Positions 44,153 to 52,417 of a DNA stretch of 64,000 nt are shown piece after piece. The stretch's first letter is position 1; every line of letters starts with the position of its first letter. The notes beneath the pieces were generated by a model. The model saw only the letters and a list, made by a program, of their open reading frames with translations. It was not told the origin of the DNA and made no database searches. This stretch comes from Hymenobacter norwichensis DSM 15439 (GTDB lineage: Bacteria > Bacteroidota > Bacteroidia > Cytophagales > Hymenobacteraceae): contig NZ_ATVL01000010.1 of the NCBI RefSeq assembly GCF_000420705.1, positions 186,001 to 250,000 of the forward strand, in the 5' to 3' direction. Both the position numbers and the translations under genes were made by a program.

Positions 44153-45817
44153 ATGACGCGCCTCTTCCTGCTGCTTGCCCTAGTTTTTTGTTTCTGCAGC
44201 CACGTAGCCCCGGCTCAGTTGATGCAGCCCAAGCCAGGCTTCACCCGCGCCGACTCGTTGCGGGGCGGCCTCACGCCGTTGCGCACCTGCTACGACATCA
44301 ACTACTACCACCTAGATGTTAAGCTGGACATCGACCGGAAAACCCTCAGCGGCTCCAACCTCTTTGCCTTCACGGCCACTCAGGATTTCACCCGGCTGCA
44401 ATTTGATTTGTTTGCCAACCTGAACGTGGACAAGGTGGAGTATCAGGGGAAGCCGGTGTCGTTTACGCGGGAAGCCAACGCGGTATTCGTCACGTTTCCG
44501 CAGCCTATCCGGCAGGGGGGGCGCGCGTCTTTCACGGTGTTTTACTCCGGCCAGCCCACGGTAGCCAAGCACGCGCCCTGGGACGGCGGCCTAGTGTTTA
44601 CCAACGATGCGCAAGGCAAGCCGTGGGTGGCGTCGGCCTGCCAGGGCGTGGGCGCCAGCATCTGGTGGCCCACCAAAGACCACCAGGCCGACGAGGTAGA
44701 CAGCATGCTCATCAGTATTGCGGTGCCGAAGGGGCTGAAAGACGTGTCGAATGGGCGGCTGCGCAAAACCACTAAGCTGAAAGGCGGCTACACCCGCTTC
44801 GACTGGTTTGTGAGTAACCCCATCAACAACTACGACGTGGCCCTGAACGTGGGCGACTACCAGCATTTTAGCGGCGGTACCTACGCCGGTGAGGCGGGCC
44901 CACTTTCCGTTGACTATTGGGTGTTGCCCGAAAACTTGGCCAAAGCCAAAACGCATTTCGCCGCCAACGTACCGCCCATGCTCAAGAGCCTAGAAAGCTG
45001 GTTTGGCCCCTACCCGTTCTACAAGGACGGCTACAAGCTAGTAGACGCCCCGCACCTGGGTATGGAGCACCAGAGCGCCGTGGCCTACGGCAACAAATAC
45101 CAGAACGGCTACCTCGGCCAGGACCGTTCCAACACCGGCTGGGGCAGCAAGTGGGACTTTATTATCATCCACGAAAGCGGCCACGAGTGGTTCGGCAACA
45201 ACATCACCAGCAAGGACATTGCCGATATGTGGGTGCACGAAAGCTTCACTTGCTACTCCGAGGCACTGTTCGTAGAAAGCCAATTTGGTAAGCAGGCAGC
45301 CCAAGAATACATCCACGGGCAGCGGCGCAACATCCGCAACACCGGCCCCATCATCGGGCAGTACGGCGTAAACCAGGAGGGCTCCGGCGACATGTACGAC
45401 AAGGGCAGCAACCTGCTCAATATGGTTCGCACCGCCTACGTCCCCGACGATACCAAGTGGCGCGAAATTCTGCGCGGCCTCAATAAAACGTTCTACCACC
45501 AAACCGTCACCACTGAGCAGATTGTGGGCTACCTCAGCCAACAAATTGGCCACAACCTCACGCCCATTTTCGACCAGTATCTACGCCACACCACCCTGGC
45601 CACGCTCGAAGTACGCTTCGAGAAGGACAAGGTGCTAGCTCACTGGATTACAGATGTAACGGGGTTCGATCTGCCAGTTCGGCTGCGCACGAAAGGCGGC
45701 GAGTACATCATGGTGCCTGTTACTACCACCATGCAGCCCGTTACCTTACCGGGCCTCACCAAGGAAAACCTAGAGGTAGATACCCAGAACTACTACATCG
45801 GGGTGCTGGTAGAGTAG
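44153..45817 (+). CDS. M1-family zinc aminopeptidase, exported
   Basis: 554 residues from ATG 44153; this start gives a proper signal peptide (RLFLLLALVFCFCSHVAPAQ). An N-terminal beta-sandwich (YDINYYHLDVKLDIDRKTLSGSNLFAFT) is followed by the thermolysin-like domain. It carries the HEXXH-18-E zinc site (H340, H344, E363 in HESGHEWFG ... MWVHESF) and the GMEHQSAV loop equivalent to GAMEN. It is shorter than 850-residue forms because it lacks the large helical C-terminal domain. Likely periplasmic or surface peptide trimming. Confidence 0.92.
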   Translation: MTRLFLLLALVFCFCSHVAPAQLMQPKPGFTRADSLRGGLTPLRTCYDINYYHLDVKLDIDRKTLSGSNLFAFTATQDFTRLQFDLFANLNVDKVEYQGKPVSFTREANAVFVTFPQPIRQGGRASFTVFYSGQPTVAKHAPWDGGLVFTNDAQGKPWVASACQGVGASIWWPTKDHQADEVDSMLISIAVPKGLKDVSNGRLRKTTKLKGGYTRFDWFVSNPINNYDVALNVGDYQHFSGGTYAGEAGPLSVDYWVLPENLAKAKTHFAANVPPMLKSLESWFGPYPFYKDGYKLVDAPHLGMEHQSAVAYGNKYQNGYLGQDRSNTGWGSKWDFIIIHESGHEWFGNNITSKDIADMWVHESFTCYSEALFVESQFGKQAAQEYIHGQRRNIRNTGPIIGQYGVNQEGSGDMYDKGSNLLNMVRTAYVPDDTKWREILRGLNKTFYHQTVTTEQIVGYLSQQIGHNLTPIFDQYLRHTTLATLEVRFEKDKVLAHWITDVTGFDLPVRLRTKGGEYIMVPVTTTMQPVTLPGLTKENLEVDTQNYYIGVLVE

Positions 45818-45857
45818 GAAGTAAAGCAGGAGTGGAGGTTCTTCTATTCTCCTCATC

Positions 45858-45955
45858 CGTCATGCAGAGACGGCGCCGAAGCATCTCGCTCGAATCGTTG
45901 AGGTGGTTTCGTAACGTCAGCACGCGAAACGCTTCGGCGCCGCTTCTGCATGACG
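45858..45955. repeat. REP-like palindromic element, family 1 copy A
   Basis: 25-base arms (45858-45882 and 45931-45955; TCATGCAGA core) separated by about 48 bases, differing only by a GA/AG swap. The arm is shared with the element at 60805, so this is a repeated family. Confidence 0.75.
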
Positions 45956-46050
45956 AGGTGCTTCCAAACATCAGTTCACAATTTCACCATTTCACAATTT
46001 CACCGTGCGTACCTTCGCCCCTAGTTGATTCTCACCGAATTCACCTTAGC

Positions 46051-47457
46051 ATGAACCAATACGACGTTACCGTCATCGGCTCCGGGCCCGGCGGCTATGT
46101 GGCGGCCATCCGCTGCTCCCAGTTGGGCCTCAAAACCGCCCTCATCGAGAAGTACGACACCCTAGGCGGCACCTGCCTCAATGTGGGCTGTATCCCCAGC
46201 AAGGCCCTGCTCGACTCGACGGAGCACTTCCACAATGCCGGCCACACCTTCAAGGAGCACGGCATTGAGCTGAGCGACTTGCAGATCAACATGAACCAGC
46301 TCATCGACCGCAAAAACGGCGTTGTGAAGGCCAATACCGACGGGATTCAGTTCCTGATGAAGAAAAACAAAATCGACGTCATCCACGGCGTCGGTTCGTT
46401 CGTGGATAAGAACCACATCAGCATCGCGCCCACGGCGGGCGGCGAGGCCCAGCAGATTGAAACCAAGAACGTCATCATTGCCACCGGCTCCAAGCCCACG
46501 GTGTTGCCGTTCATTGCCCAGGACAAGGAGCGCATCATCACCAGCACTGAGGCCCTGAACATCCGGGAAGTGCCCAAGCACATGATTGTGATTGGCGGCG
46601 GCGTAATCGGGTTAGAAATGGCGTCTGTGTACGCCCGCCTCGGCGCGAAAGTGTCAGTGGTGGAGTTCCTGGATTCCTTGATTCCGACCATGGACCGCGG
46701 CCTCGGCAAGGAGCTGAAGCGCATCCTGGGCAAAATCGGCATCGATTTTTTTCTGAGCCACAAAGTAACTGGCGCTACCCGCGAGGGCGACGCCGTGACC
46801 GTGACTGCTACCAACCCGAAAGGCGAGGAAGTGAAGTTTGAAGGCGACTACTGCCTGGTAGCCGTGGGCCGTGCACCCTACACCGCCGGCCTGAACCTGG
46901 AAGCGGCCGGCGTGGCTATGGAAGAGCGCGGCCGCATCAAGGTCGACGAGCACCTGCAAACCAACGTGCCCGGCATCTACGCCATCGGCGACGTGGTGCG
47001 CGGCGCCATGCTGGCCCACAAGGCCGAGGAAGAAGGCGTGTTCGTGGCTGAAACCATAGCGGGCCAGAAGCCGCACGTCAACTACCTGCTCATCCCCGGC
47101 GTGGTGTACACCTGGCCGGAAGTGGCCGGCGTAGGCTACACCGAAGAACAGCTGAAGGAGCAGGGCAAGGCCTACAAAACCGGCTCGTTCCCGTTCCGCG
47201 CCTCGGGCCGCGCCCGCGCCTCCATGGACCTCGACGGCTTCGTGAAAGTGCTGGCCGACAAAGAAACCGACGAAATCCTGGGGGTACACATGATTGGCCC
47301 GCGCATCGCCGACCTCATTGCCGAAGCCGTAACGGCCATGGAGTTCCGCGCCTCCGCCGAGGACGTCGCCCGCATGAGCCACGCGCACCCCACCTACGCC
47401 GAAGCCATGAAGGAAGCCTGCTTAGCAGCTACAGAGAACCGCGCGATTCACATGTAA
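46051..47457 (+). CDS. lpdA: Dihydrolipoyl dehydrogenase (E3)
   Basis: 468 residues from ATG 46051; the frame is open further, but the family start is MNQYDVTVIGSGPGGYVAA. FAD motif GSGPGG, redox disulfide in GGTCLNVGCIPSKALL, NAD motif VIGGGVIGLEMASVYARLG, GIYAIGDVV, and C-terminal dimer catalytic HAHPTYAEA (His-Glu base). Oxidises dihydrolipoyl E2/H proteins and would serve sucAB, the fused E1 complex and glycine cleavage. Its 3' end is copied twice in broken form downstream (49321 and 50171). Confidence 0.97.
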   Translation: MNQYDVTVIGSGPGGYVAAIRCSQLGLKTALIEKYDTLGGTCLNVGCIPSKALLDSTEHFHNAGHTFKEHGIELSDLQINMNQLIDRKNGVVKANTDGIQFLMKKNKIDVIHGVGSFVDKNHISIAPTAGGEAQQIETKNVIIATGSKPTVLPFIAQDKERIITSTEALNIREVPKHMIVIGGGVIGLEMASVYARLGAKVSVVEFLDSLIPTMDRGLGKELKRILGKIGIDFFLSHKVTGATREGDAVTVTATNPKGEEVKFEGDYCLVAVGRAPYTAGLNLEAAGVAMEERGRIKVDEHLQTNVPGIYAIGDVVRGAMLAHKAEEEGVFVAETIAGQKPHVNYLLIPGVVYTWPEVAGVGYTEEQLKEQGKAYKTGSFPFRASGRARASMDLDGFVKVLADKETDEILGVHMIGPRIADLIAEAVTAMEFRASAEDVARMSHAHPTYAEAMKEACLAATENRAIHM

Positions 47458-47472
47458 TTCCGCACTTACGGT

Positions 47473-47518
47473 AAAACACACGAGCCCGTTCTGTTCGCAG
47501 AGCGGGCTCGTGTGTTTT
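47473..47518. terminator. Terminator between lpdA and the immunity gene
   Basis: AAAACACACGAGCCCG / CGGGCTCGTGTGTTTT, convergent genes. Confidence 0.85.
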
Positions 47519-47521
47519 ATG

Positions 47522-48277
47522 TTAGGGAGTCGGGAATGGCTTGCGGCCGAAAGCGTAGTCGGCCAGGTCTTTGGGGTAGTAGCGCATAGGTTGTAGTTCG
47601 GTGTCATTCAGGCCCAGGCTGTAAGCGGCGGCGGCGGCTTCCCAGCACCAGTAGCCGGTGAAGCCGGCGGCATCGGTGCGGTGAGCGTGGATGTTATACC
47701 AAACCGTGTCGAGGCTCTCGTACCAGCCGGCCAGAAAGCTGCGCAGCAGTTGCGGTTGGAGGTCGGGTGGAGCCTGCAGGGCGTCGCGCAGGCGGGCGTA
47801 GGTTTTAGGGAAGAGTAGTTTGGTGGTGGTAGGCCGGCGCTCGGGCAGGCGGCGACTGACCAGCCATTCCAGCACGTAGTCTTGTCCTGTGACCCCAATG
47901 GCGTCAGCCAAGCGGCGGAATACATCCACCTCTACGTGTAGCAGCAGCGCGATAGATAATAACGCTACCGCTTGCATATACTCATCTTGCTCGCCGTTGA
48001 AGAAGAATTCCTCGGCCTGCGGATGCTGCTTGTAGTGTTCCAAGGTCTCAATAACGGCCAACAACTCTTGTTTCACCTCTTCGACGGGGTAGCCCCGCGA
48101 GTACTTTAGTGAGATGTTTTCATAATGTAATCCATGCAGGATAAAGTAACCTAACTCAATTTTCATGTCTTCTTCGGGATGAAGCAGAGCAGTTTCGTAA
48201 AAGGATATTTCCTCCTGATTTACTTCGATAGTTTCATCAAAGAAAGATTCGGTAAGTAGCGGTTCTCTTTTTTGCAT
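47522..48277 (-). CDS. PoNi-type immunity protein (DUF1910/DUF1911)
   Basis: 251 residues. The N-terminal half matches DUF1910 (LKYSRGYPVEEVKQELLAVIETLEHY). The C-terminal half matches DUF1911 (GFTGYWCWEAAAAAYSLGLNDTELQPMRYYPKDLADYA, with the GYWCxE and YYPxDL patterns). These domains define PoNi immunity proteins that neutralise PoNe nucleases. It follows the toxin gene by 12 bp on the same strand, in effector-then-immunity order. Cytoplasmic, expected to bind the toxin nuclease. Confidence 0.88.
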   Translation of the reverse strand: MQKREPLLTESFFDETIEVNQEEISFYETALLHPEEDMKIELGYFILHGLHYENISLKYSRGYPVEEVKQELLAVIETLEHYKQHPQAEEFFFNGEQDEYMQAVALLSIALLLHVEVDVFRRLADAIGVTGQDYVLEWLVSRRLPERRPTTTKLLFPKTYARLRDALQAPPDLQPQLLRSFLAGWYESLDTVWYNIHAHRTDAAGFTGYWCWEAAAAAYSLGLNDTELQPMRYYPKDLADYAFGRKPFPTP

Positions 48278-48289
48278 GATGGCAAGATG

Positions 48290-49231
48290 TTAGAGCAAAA
48301 TAGTTTCTTCAAGTCGACCCGTTGAGTCCACTTTATGGAGTCGTTTTTCCACACGCCCGGAGAAGAAGGCACGCCTAATAGCAGCAGCTTCCCTCTTGTT
48401 GGTTGCTTTTCCCAGCCGTCCGCTTCCCAGTATCCACGTGTCACTCATCTGGCGGCCATCCAGGGTCATACCCAGGCGGCTCTTGCCATACTTGGCTTCC
48501 GTGATGATGTAGTCGGGTGGCGGGTTGCCGTGCTTCCACACCCCGTCGATGCCGTTGCCGCGCGCCGTGCCGCCGGGAGGGGGCGGGGTCACCAAGCCGC
48601 CATCATTGAGCTTGGTATGCCCTTGCGCCCGCATGTACGTGTCGGAAATATGCTCGCCATAGACTCCCTTTTCGGAGTTGCTGCTTAAGTTGGGTGGTAC
48701 TACGGCAGCAGGCGCCTGCACGGTAGGCAACTCTTTAGGTGCAGCCACGGCGCGGGCGGCCGCCACGTTGCTTTCGTCGCCGAGGATGCGGGCCCGGCGG
48801 CGCACTTCTTCCGATGCATCCCAGGGTAGCACGCTGTGCGATTCGATGGTCATGCCATCTAGGGTTAAGGCCGCCGCTGTCAGGCGCAAAGTAATGGTCT
48901 CGCCAGGCCAGCCGGCCGGGTCGCCTGGGGCGAACTGGCTATGCAACCCCACGCAGTGCGCGGCCTGAATGTGCAGCCGATGCAGCACGGACCCGTCGGG
49001 GCGACGTTGCTCTAATTGGCTGCCCGCCCGCTGGTAGGGGTTGAGCATATAGCTGCTCAGGCGGGCATCTTCGTCGGAGGCGTCAAGCGTAAGCGTCACG
49101 ACCTGGGGCCTTACTGTAGTACTGGGCCGACCGGCGTGGTCGGTGCCTTGCCGGAATCCATAGTGACCCTGTAGCACCTTATAGCTGCGGCCATTGAAAA
49201 GCCAGGTAATTAGTTCAAGCGTAACCGCCAT
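48290..49231 (-). CDS. Hcp/TssD-type tube protein fused to PoNe-like nuclease (predicted T6SS effector)
   Basis: 313 residues from ATG 49231, at the start of the Hcp-like domain. Residues 1-135 follow the Bacteroidota Hcp (TssD) pattern: NGRSYKVLQGHYGFRQGTD.AGRPST, TLTLDASDEDARLSSYML, GETITLRLTAAALTLDGMTIES. A linker of about 55 residues rich in Ala and Pro precedes a PD-(D/E)xK nuclease of the PoNe kind (about 185-313): GNGIDGVW (D229), YIITEAKYG (E245, K247), GRQMSDTWI. Tube proteins carry cargo through a type VI apparatus, so this is a ready-made effector. No T6SS structural genes are in the window. Confidence 0.85.
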   Translation of the reverse strand: MAVTLELITWLFNGRSYKVLQGHYGFRQGTDHAGRPSTTVRPQVVTLTLDASDEDARLSSYMLNPYQRAGSQLEQRRPDGSVLHRLHIQAAHCVGLHSQFAPGDPAGWPGETITLRLTAAALTLDGMTIESHSVLPWDASEEVRRRARILGDESNVAAARAVAAPKELPTVQAPAAVVPPNLSSNSEKGVYGEHISDTYMRAQGHTKLNDGGLVTPPPPGGTARGNGIDGVWKHGNPPPDYIITEAKYGKSRLGMTLDGRQMSDTWILGSGRLGKATNKREAAAIRRAFFSGRVEKRLHKVDSTGRLEETILL

Positions 49232-49320
49232 AGCAGTTGAATAATGGATGGGCGGATAACGTGGGTAAAGACCATCTAATATAGAAGCCAGCACCGAACT
49301 CGAAACACTCCAACCCATCG

Positions 49321-49422
49321 GCCGAGAACGTAGCCCACATGCGCCATGCCTACCCCACCTACGCCGAAGCCATAAAGGAAGCGTGTTTGGCGGCTACCGA
49401 GAACCGGGCCATCCACATGTAA
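49321..49422 (+). pseudogene. Broken copy of the lpdA 3' end (remnant 1)
   Basis: 34 codons including the stop encode AENVAHMRHAYPTYAEA...ENRAIHM, matching the last 33 residues of intact lpdA at 28 positions. It begins 2 bp past the longest toxin frame. Confidence 0.9.
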
Positions 49423-49456
49423 ATCTTGAGCTGAAAGGCTAAACGCAAACGCGGCG
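49391..49456 (+). repeat. Direct repeat of lpdA tail plus terminator leader, copy 1
   Basis: The segment from GCGGCTACCGAG through ACGCAAACGCGGC is repeated at 50173-50240 with about five substitutions and one indel. The copies resemble each other more than they resemble intact lpdA. Confidence 0.8.
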
Positions 49457-49490
49457 CTAACTCCCAGGAGTTAGCGCCGCGTCTGTTTTT
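49449..49490. terminator. Terminator after lpdA remnant 1
   Basis: ACGCGGCGCTAACTCC / GGAGTTAGCGCCGCGT stem followed by a T tract. Confidence 0.8.
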
Positions 49491-49517
49491 ATAGGTAATG
49501 CACAGCAAAGCCAACGG

Positions 49518-50048
49518 CTATTGCGTGGTGAGCCGGGCAACAAGCATAGCCTTCAGCTCATCGGGCGTGCACTGGAGCATGGTGGTTGAAAGCAATACGG
49601 GTGAGCCATATTGCTTCTGATAATTTTCAAACAGTTGCCGGGTAGCACTTTTGGTTGGCCGGCCGATATACTTGGCTGGGTCGCGGAGCATCACTGCAAT
49701 GAAGCGGGAAAACCCGATTTTAATCTCTCGCAGCCCAACAATATCTTCCCAGGCTACTAGTCCTGTTGCTGCTCCTGAAGTGTTATCGATAAAACCTTCC
49801 GCATTTAATACCAAACCAGGACTTTTGCTGAGCAGCTGCTTCGTAAATAAAAAACCTAGCAGCGCCAGTAGCACCGCTCCAGCTATTCCAATGCCTCGCA
49901 CCAGCGGCGGATTATACACACCATTGAGCACGATGTGCGCTGCATCATAGGCTATGTAGAGGCAGCCGCAGGCCGACAGGTACATCAGCCCCGCAAAAAG
50001 ACCCGTTTTGCGAGTACTGCGAGGAATTTCGATAGTAGAAGCAGTCAT
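49518..50048 (-). CDS. STM3941-like membrane protein, island cargo
   Basis: 176 residues from ATG 50048. Two membrane helices (LFAGLMYLSACGCLYIAYDA and IGIAGAVLLALLGFLFTK), then a PH-like cytoplasmic domain (GLVLNAEGFIDNTSG...VAWEDIVGLREIKIGFSRFIAVML). Fits the STM3941 family, known only as uncharacterised membrane proteins. It lies between two broken lpdA tails, so it arrived as cargo. A role as immunity or toxin-related protein is possible but unsupported. Confidence 0.7.
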   Translation of the reverse strand: MTASTIEIPRSTRKTGLFAGLMYLSACGCLYIAYDAAHIVLNGVYNPPLVRGIGIAGAVLLALLGFLFTKQLLSKSPGLVLNAEGFIDNTSGAATGLVAWEDIVGLREIKIGFSRFIAVMLRDPAKYIGRPTKSATRQLFENYQKQYGSPVLLSTTMLQCTPDELKAMLVARLTTQ

Positions 50049-50170
50049 AGCAGGGGAGTAGGCAGCGCAGGTTTTAGTGTTCCCATTGTAGAGGAATAGG
50101 AATTGAATGGCTAGATACAAACAATCAATGAGCCTATACGCGCCTGTTGTGTTATCCAACCACACACCAC

Positions 50171-50206
50171 TTCGCCGCTACGGAGAACCGGGCCATCCAC
50201 ATGTAG
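50171..50206 (+). pseudogene. Broken copy of the lpdA 3' end (remnant 2)
   Basis: Twelve codons FAATENRAIHM and stop match the last residues of lpdA. Followed by a hairpin similar in position and leader to that after remnant 1. Confidence 0.85.
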
Positions 50207-50226
50207 TTCTTGAGGTGAAAGGCATA

Positions 50227-50274
50227 AACGCAAACGCGGCTGTACCTCTCAGGAGATACAGCCGCGTTTGCGTT
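50227..50274. terminator. Terminator after lpdA remnant 2
   Basis: AACGCAAACGCGGCTGTA / TACAGCCGCGTTTGCGTT stem, also serving the convergent HIUase gene. Confidence 0.82.
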
Positions 50275-50294
50275 CAGTATGCAACAAGGTGGCT

Positions 50295-50711
50295 TCAGCT
50301 GCCGCGGTAAGTGGAGTAGCCGTAGGGCGACAGAGTGATGGGCACGTGGTAGTGCGCGCCATCCTTAATCTCGAATACTATCTCAATGAAGGGATAGAAC
50401 GACTGTTGCTTCTTGCTTTCGAAGTAGGGCTGAGTCACGAAGGTGAGCTTGTAGGTGCCGGGCGCACCGGTGGCACTGCTTGAAGGTAGAAAATCGGGGA
50501 TGCGGCCAGCGGCGTCGGTCTTCTTCTCGGCCACGGTGGTCCAAGTTTTTTGGGCGGTGTTGTAGCGGTGCAGGCTCACCGTTACGCCAGGGGCCGGCTG
50601 GCCGGTGCTGATGTCGAGGATGTGGGTACTGAGCTGGTTTTTAGGCGGGGTGGCCTGAGCCAGACCCAGTAAGGGCAGCACACTAAGCAGGCAAGCCAGG
50701 AGAATTTTCAC
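50295..50711 (-). CDS. uraH: 5-hydroxyisourate hydrolase, exported (transthyretin-like)
   Basis: 138 residues from a GTG at 50711 (an in-frame TTG at 50744 would add 11). Signal peptide (KILLACLLSVLPLLGLAQA), then the HIUase/transthyretin domain: LSTHILDISTGQPAPGVTVSLHR, the RIPDFLP region, and the terminal HYHVPITLSPYGYSTYRGS with the SPYGYSTYRGS catalytic tail. It hydrolyses 5-hydroxyisourate in purine breakdown. A periplasmic location is unusual but known in some bacteria. No other uricase-pathway gene is in the window. Confidence 0.88.
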   Translation of the reverse strand: MKILLACLLSVLPLLGLAQATPPKNQLSTHILDISTGQPAPGVTVSLHRYNTAQKTWTTVAEKKTDAAGRIPDFLPSSSATGAPGTYKLTFVTQPYFESKKQQSFYPFIEIVFEIKDGAHYHVPITLSPYGYSTYRGS

Positions 50712-50862
50712 GGTTTGGAGAGGAAAAAGAGGGGGATAAGACAAAGGCCGTCGTGTGGAGCTTGGTAAAGCATCTCTGCCGAACGATTTTAGTTAACTGA
50801 AGCGGCAGAAATACTTCAACCAGTACCGCACGACGCGCTGGGCATTTGCCTGGCCATACGGC

Positions 50863-51513
50863 CTAGGCGGGGGTATAGGTGAAGTCTTGGGTAAGGGTAC
50901 CGGTGGCTTGGCTGCGGGTTTCCTTGTAGAGCGTATCAATGGCTAGGCCGGCGGCCAGCAGCAGGGCGGCGGTGGCGGGCTGAGCAGTACCCCGGTCGGA
51001 GAGGGAAATGAGGTAGTTGTCGGCGGTGGTGAACAGCTCCCGGCCCGCGCCGGCCCACTTTTTAGTCACCAGCCCTAGCTCTTGGCCGGCCGCGTCCAGA
51101 AAGCGGAAGTCCCAGCCAATCCAGTTGCCTTTGATGTCGGCTATCCGCGCACCGTGGGCGTTGTAGACGTGGAAGCCCCCGCCTAAGGTCAAAATCTTGC
51201 TTTCGAAATAGCCAAGCAATTCATTATGTTCGTCGAGCACCTCCACGCGCGAGCGGAGGAAGCGCCAGCCCCGTTTCAGGCGCAGCACGGCGGCATTGTC
51301 GGAGAGGCGGCGCACCACTACGGTAGTGGGCATGCGGTGCTTTTGCAGCAGCAGGCGCGTCCAGTTCAGCCAGGCCGGATTTTCCTCGGTGGCGTAGCCC
51401 AGGTGCTCCTTGGTTTCAGCGTCGAGGACGTCGAAGGTGTCCTTGAGCTTCAGGAAGCCAATATGCTCCCGGATGAAGTAGGCGTGGCGGTTGAACAACT
51501 GAGTGGAATCCAT
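50863..51513 (-). CDS. Phospholipid scramblase/Tubby-like (LURP-type) protein
   Basis: 216 residues. A 12-stranded-like barrel with DTFDVLDAETKEHLGYATEE, RLKRGWRFLRSRVEVLDEHNELLGYFESK, FHVYNAHGARIADIKGNWIGWDFRFLDAAGQELG is the scramblase/LURP-one fold (repeated 'xVxDxxGxxxG' units). The hydrophobic C-terminal helix (AALLLAAGLAIDTLYK) may sit at the membrane. Function in bacteria unknown. Confidence 0.82.
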   Translation of the reverse strand: MDSTQLFNRHAYFIREHIGFLKLKDTFDVLDAETKEHLGYATEENPAWLNWTRLLLQKHRMPTTVVVRRLSDNAAVLRLKRGWRFLRSRVEVLDEHNELLGYFESKILTLGGGFHVYNAHGARIADIKGNWIGWDFRFLDAAGQELGLVTKKWAGAGRELFTTADNYLISLSDRGTAQPATAALLLAAGLAIDTLYKETRSQATGTLTQDFTYTPA

Positions 51514-51789
51514 ACAGGCAGCTGGAGGGTACGGTAGCGCTTACGGATAAACGCCAGCCAGGGTGGTCAGGCCACAACTCGCCCAACGCCGATACCAGCA
51601 TTTGGCAGCCAGAAACCAGAAAAGCGCCGCCCGGTCTCTGTCCTGAAGCGGCCAAGTAACAGTTGCCCGCCGTGGCTTTTTCAGGATAGAGCGGTTACTT
51701 TGGCAGCTAACCGGATGCCGGCCGCATGCCGGGCAGGCTGCCATGCCGCGCTGGCCGCCTGTGTCGCCTCACCCAACATGCCCCGCTAT

Positions 51790-52377
51790 ATGCCCCGTAC
51801 CGATTCCTACGCCCAAACCCAGCCCGCCAGCCGTGCCGCGTGGCGGCAGTGGCTTCAAGAGCACCACGCCAGTGGCCCTGGTGTGTGGCTGGTATATTGC
51901 AAAAAGAGCAGCGGCCAGCCCAGCCTCACGTACGCCGAGGCCGTGGAAGAAGCCTTGTGCTTCGGCTGGATTGACTCGCACCCGCGCAAGCTCGACGCCG
52001 ACCGGACCCAGCTGCTGTTTACGCCCCGCAAGCCCCGCAGCGGCTGGAGCCGCGTGAACAAAGAGCGGCTGGAGCGCTTGGAAGCAGCCGGCCAGCTTAT
52101 GCCCGCTGGTTTGGCCGCCATTGCCCGAGCCAAGCAGAATGGCGCCTGGGAAAGCCTCGATGCCGCCGAAGCCGGCCTCGTGCCCGACGACTTAGCCGCT
52201 GCCCTGGCCGCAAATGCTCCGGCAGCCCAGTACTTCGCAGCCTTCTCGCCCTCGGCCCGCAAAATGATTCTGACCTGGGTGCTGGCCGCCAAACAGCCCG
52301 AAACCCGCGCCCGCCGCATCAGCGAAACCGTGCGGCTGGCCGCCCTGAACAAGCGCGCCAACCTTGACCGAGAGTAG
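51790..52377 (+). CDS. YdeI/OmpD-associated family protein
   Basis: 195 residues from ATG 51790 (ATG 51778 and an upstream TTG are possible). Family pattern: RAAWRQWLQEHHASGPGVWLVYCKK, LTYAEAVEEALCFGWIDSHPRKLD, RTQLLFTPRKPRSGWSRVNKERLERL. The YdeI family is linked to bacteriocin protection and cell-envelope stress in some bacteria. Cytoplasmic. Function not established here. Confidence 0.85.
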   Translation: MPRTDSYAQTQPASRAAWRQWLQEHHASGPGVWLVYCKKSSGQPSLTYAEAVEEALCFGWIDSHPRKLDADRTQLLFTPRKPRSGWSRVNKERLERLEAAGQLMPAGLAAIARAKQNGAWESLDAAEAGLVPDDLAAALAANAPAAQYFAAFSPSARKMILTWVLAAKQPETRARRISETVRLAALNKRANLDRE

Positions 52378-52417
52378 CAGGTAACTAAAACAGCTCTCAA
52401 CTATGGCCTGCCCCGCG

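Noticed and set aside
49321..50206. A second functional lpdA
   Set aside because: Only the last 33 and 11 residues are present; both are remnants.
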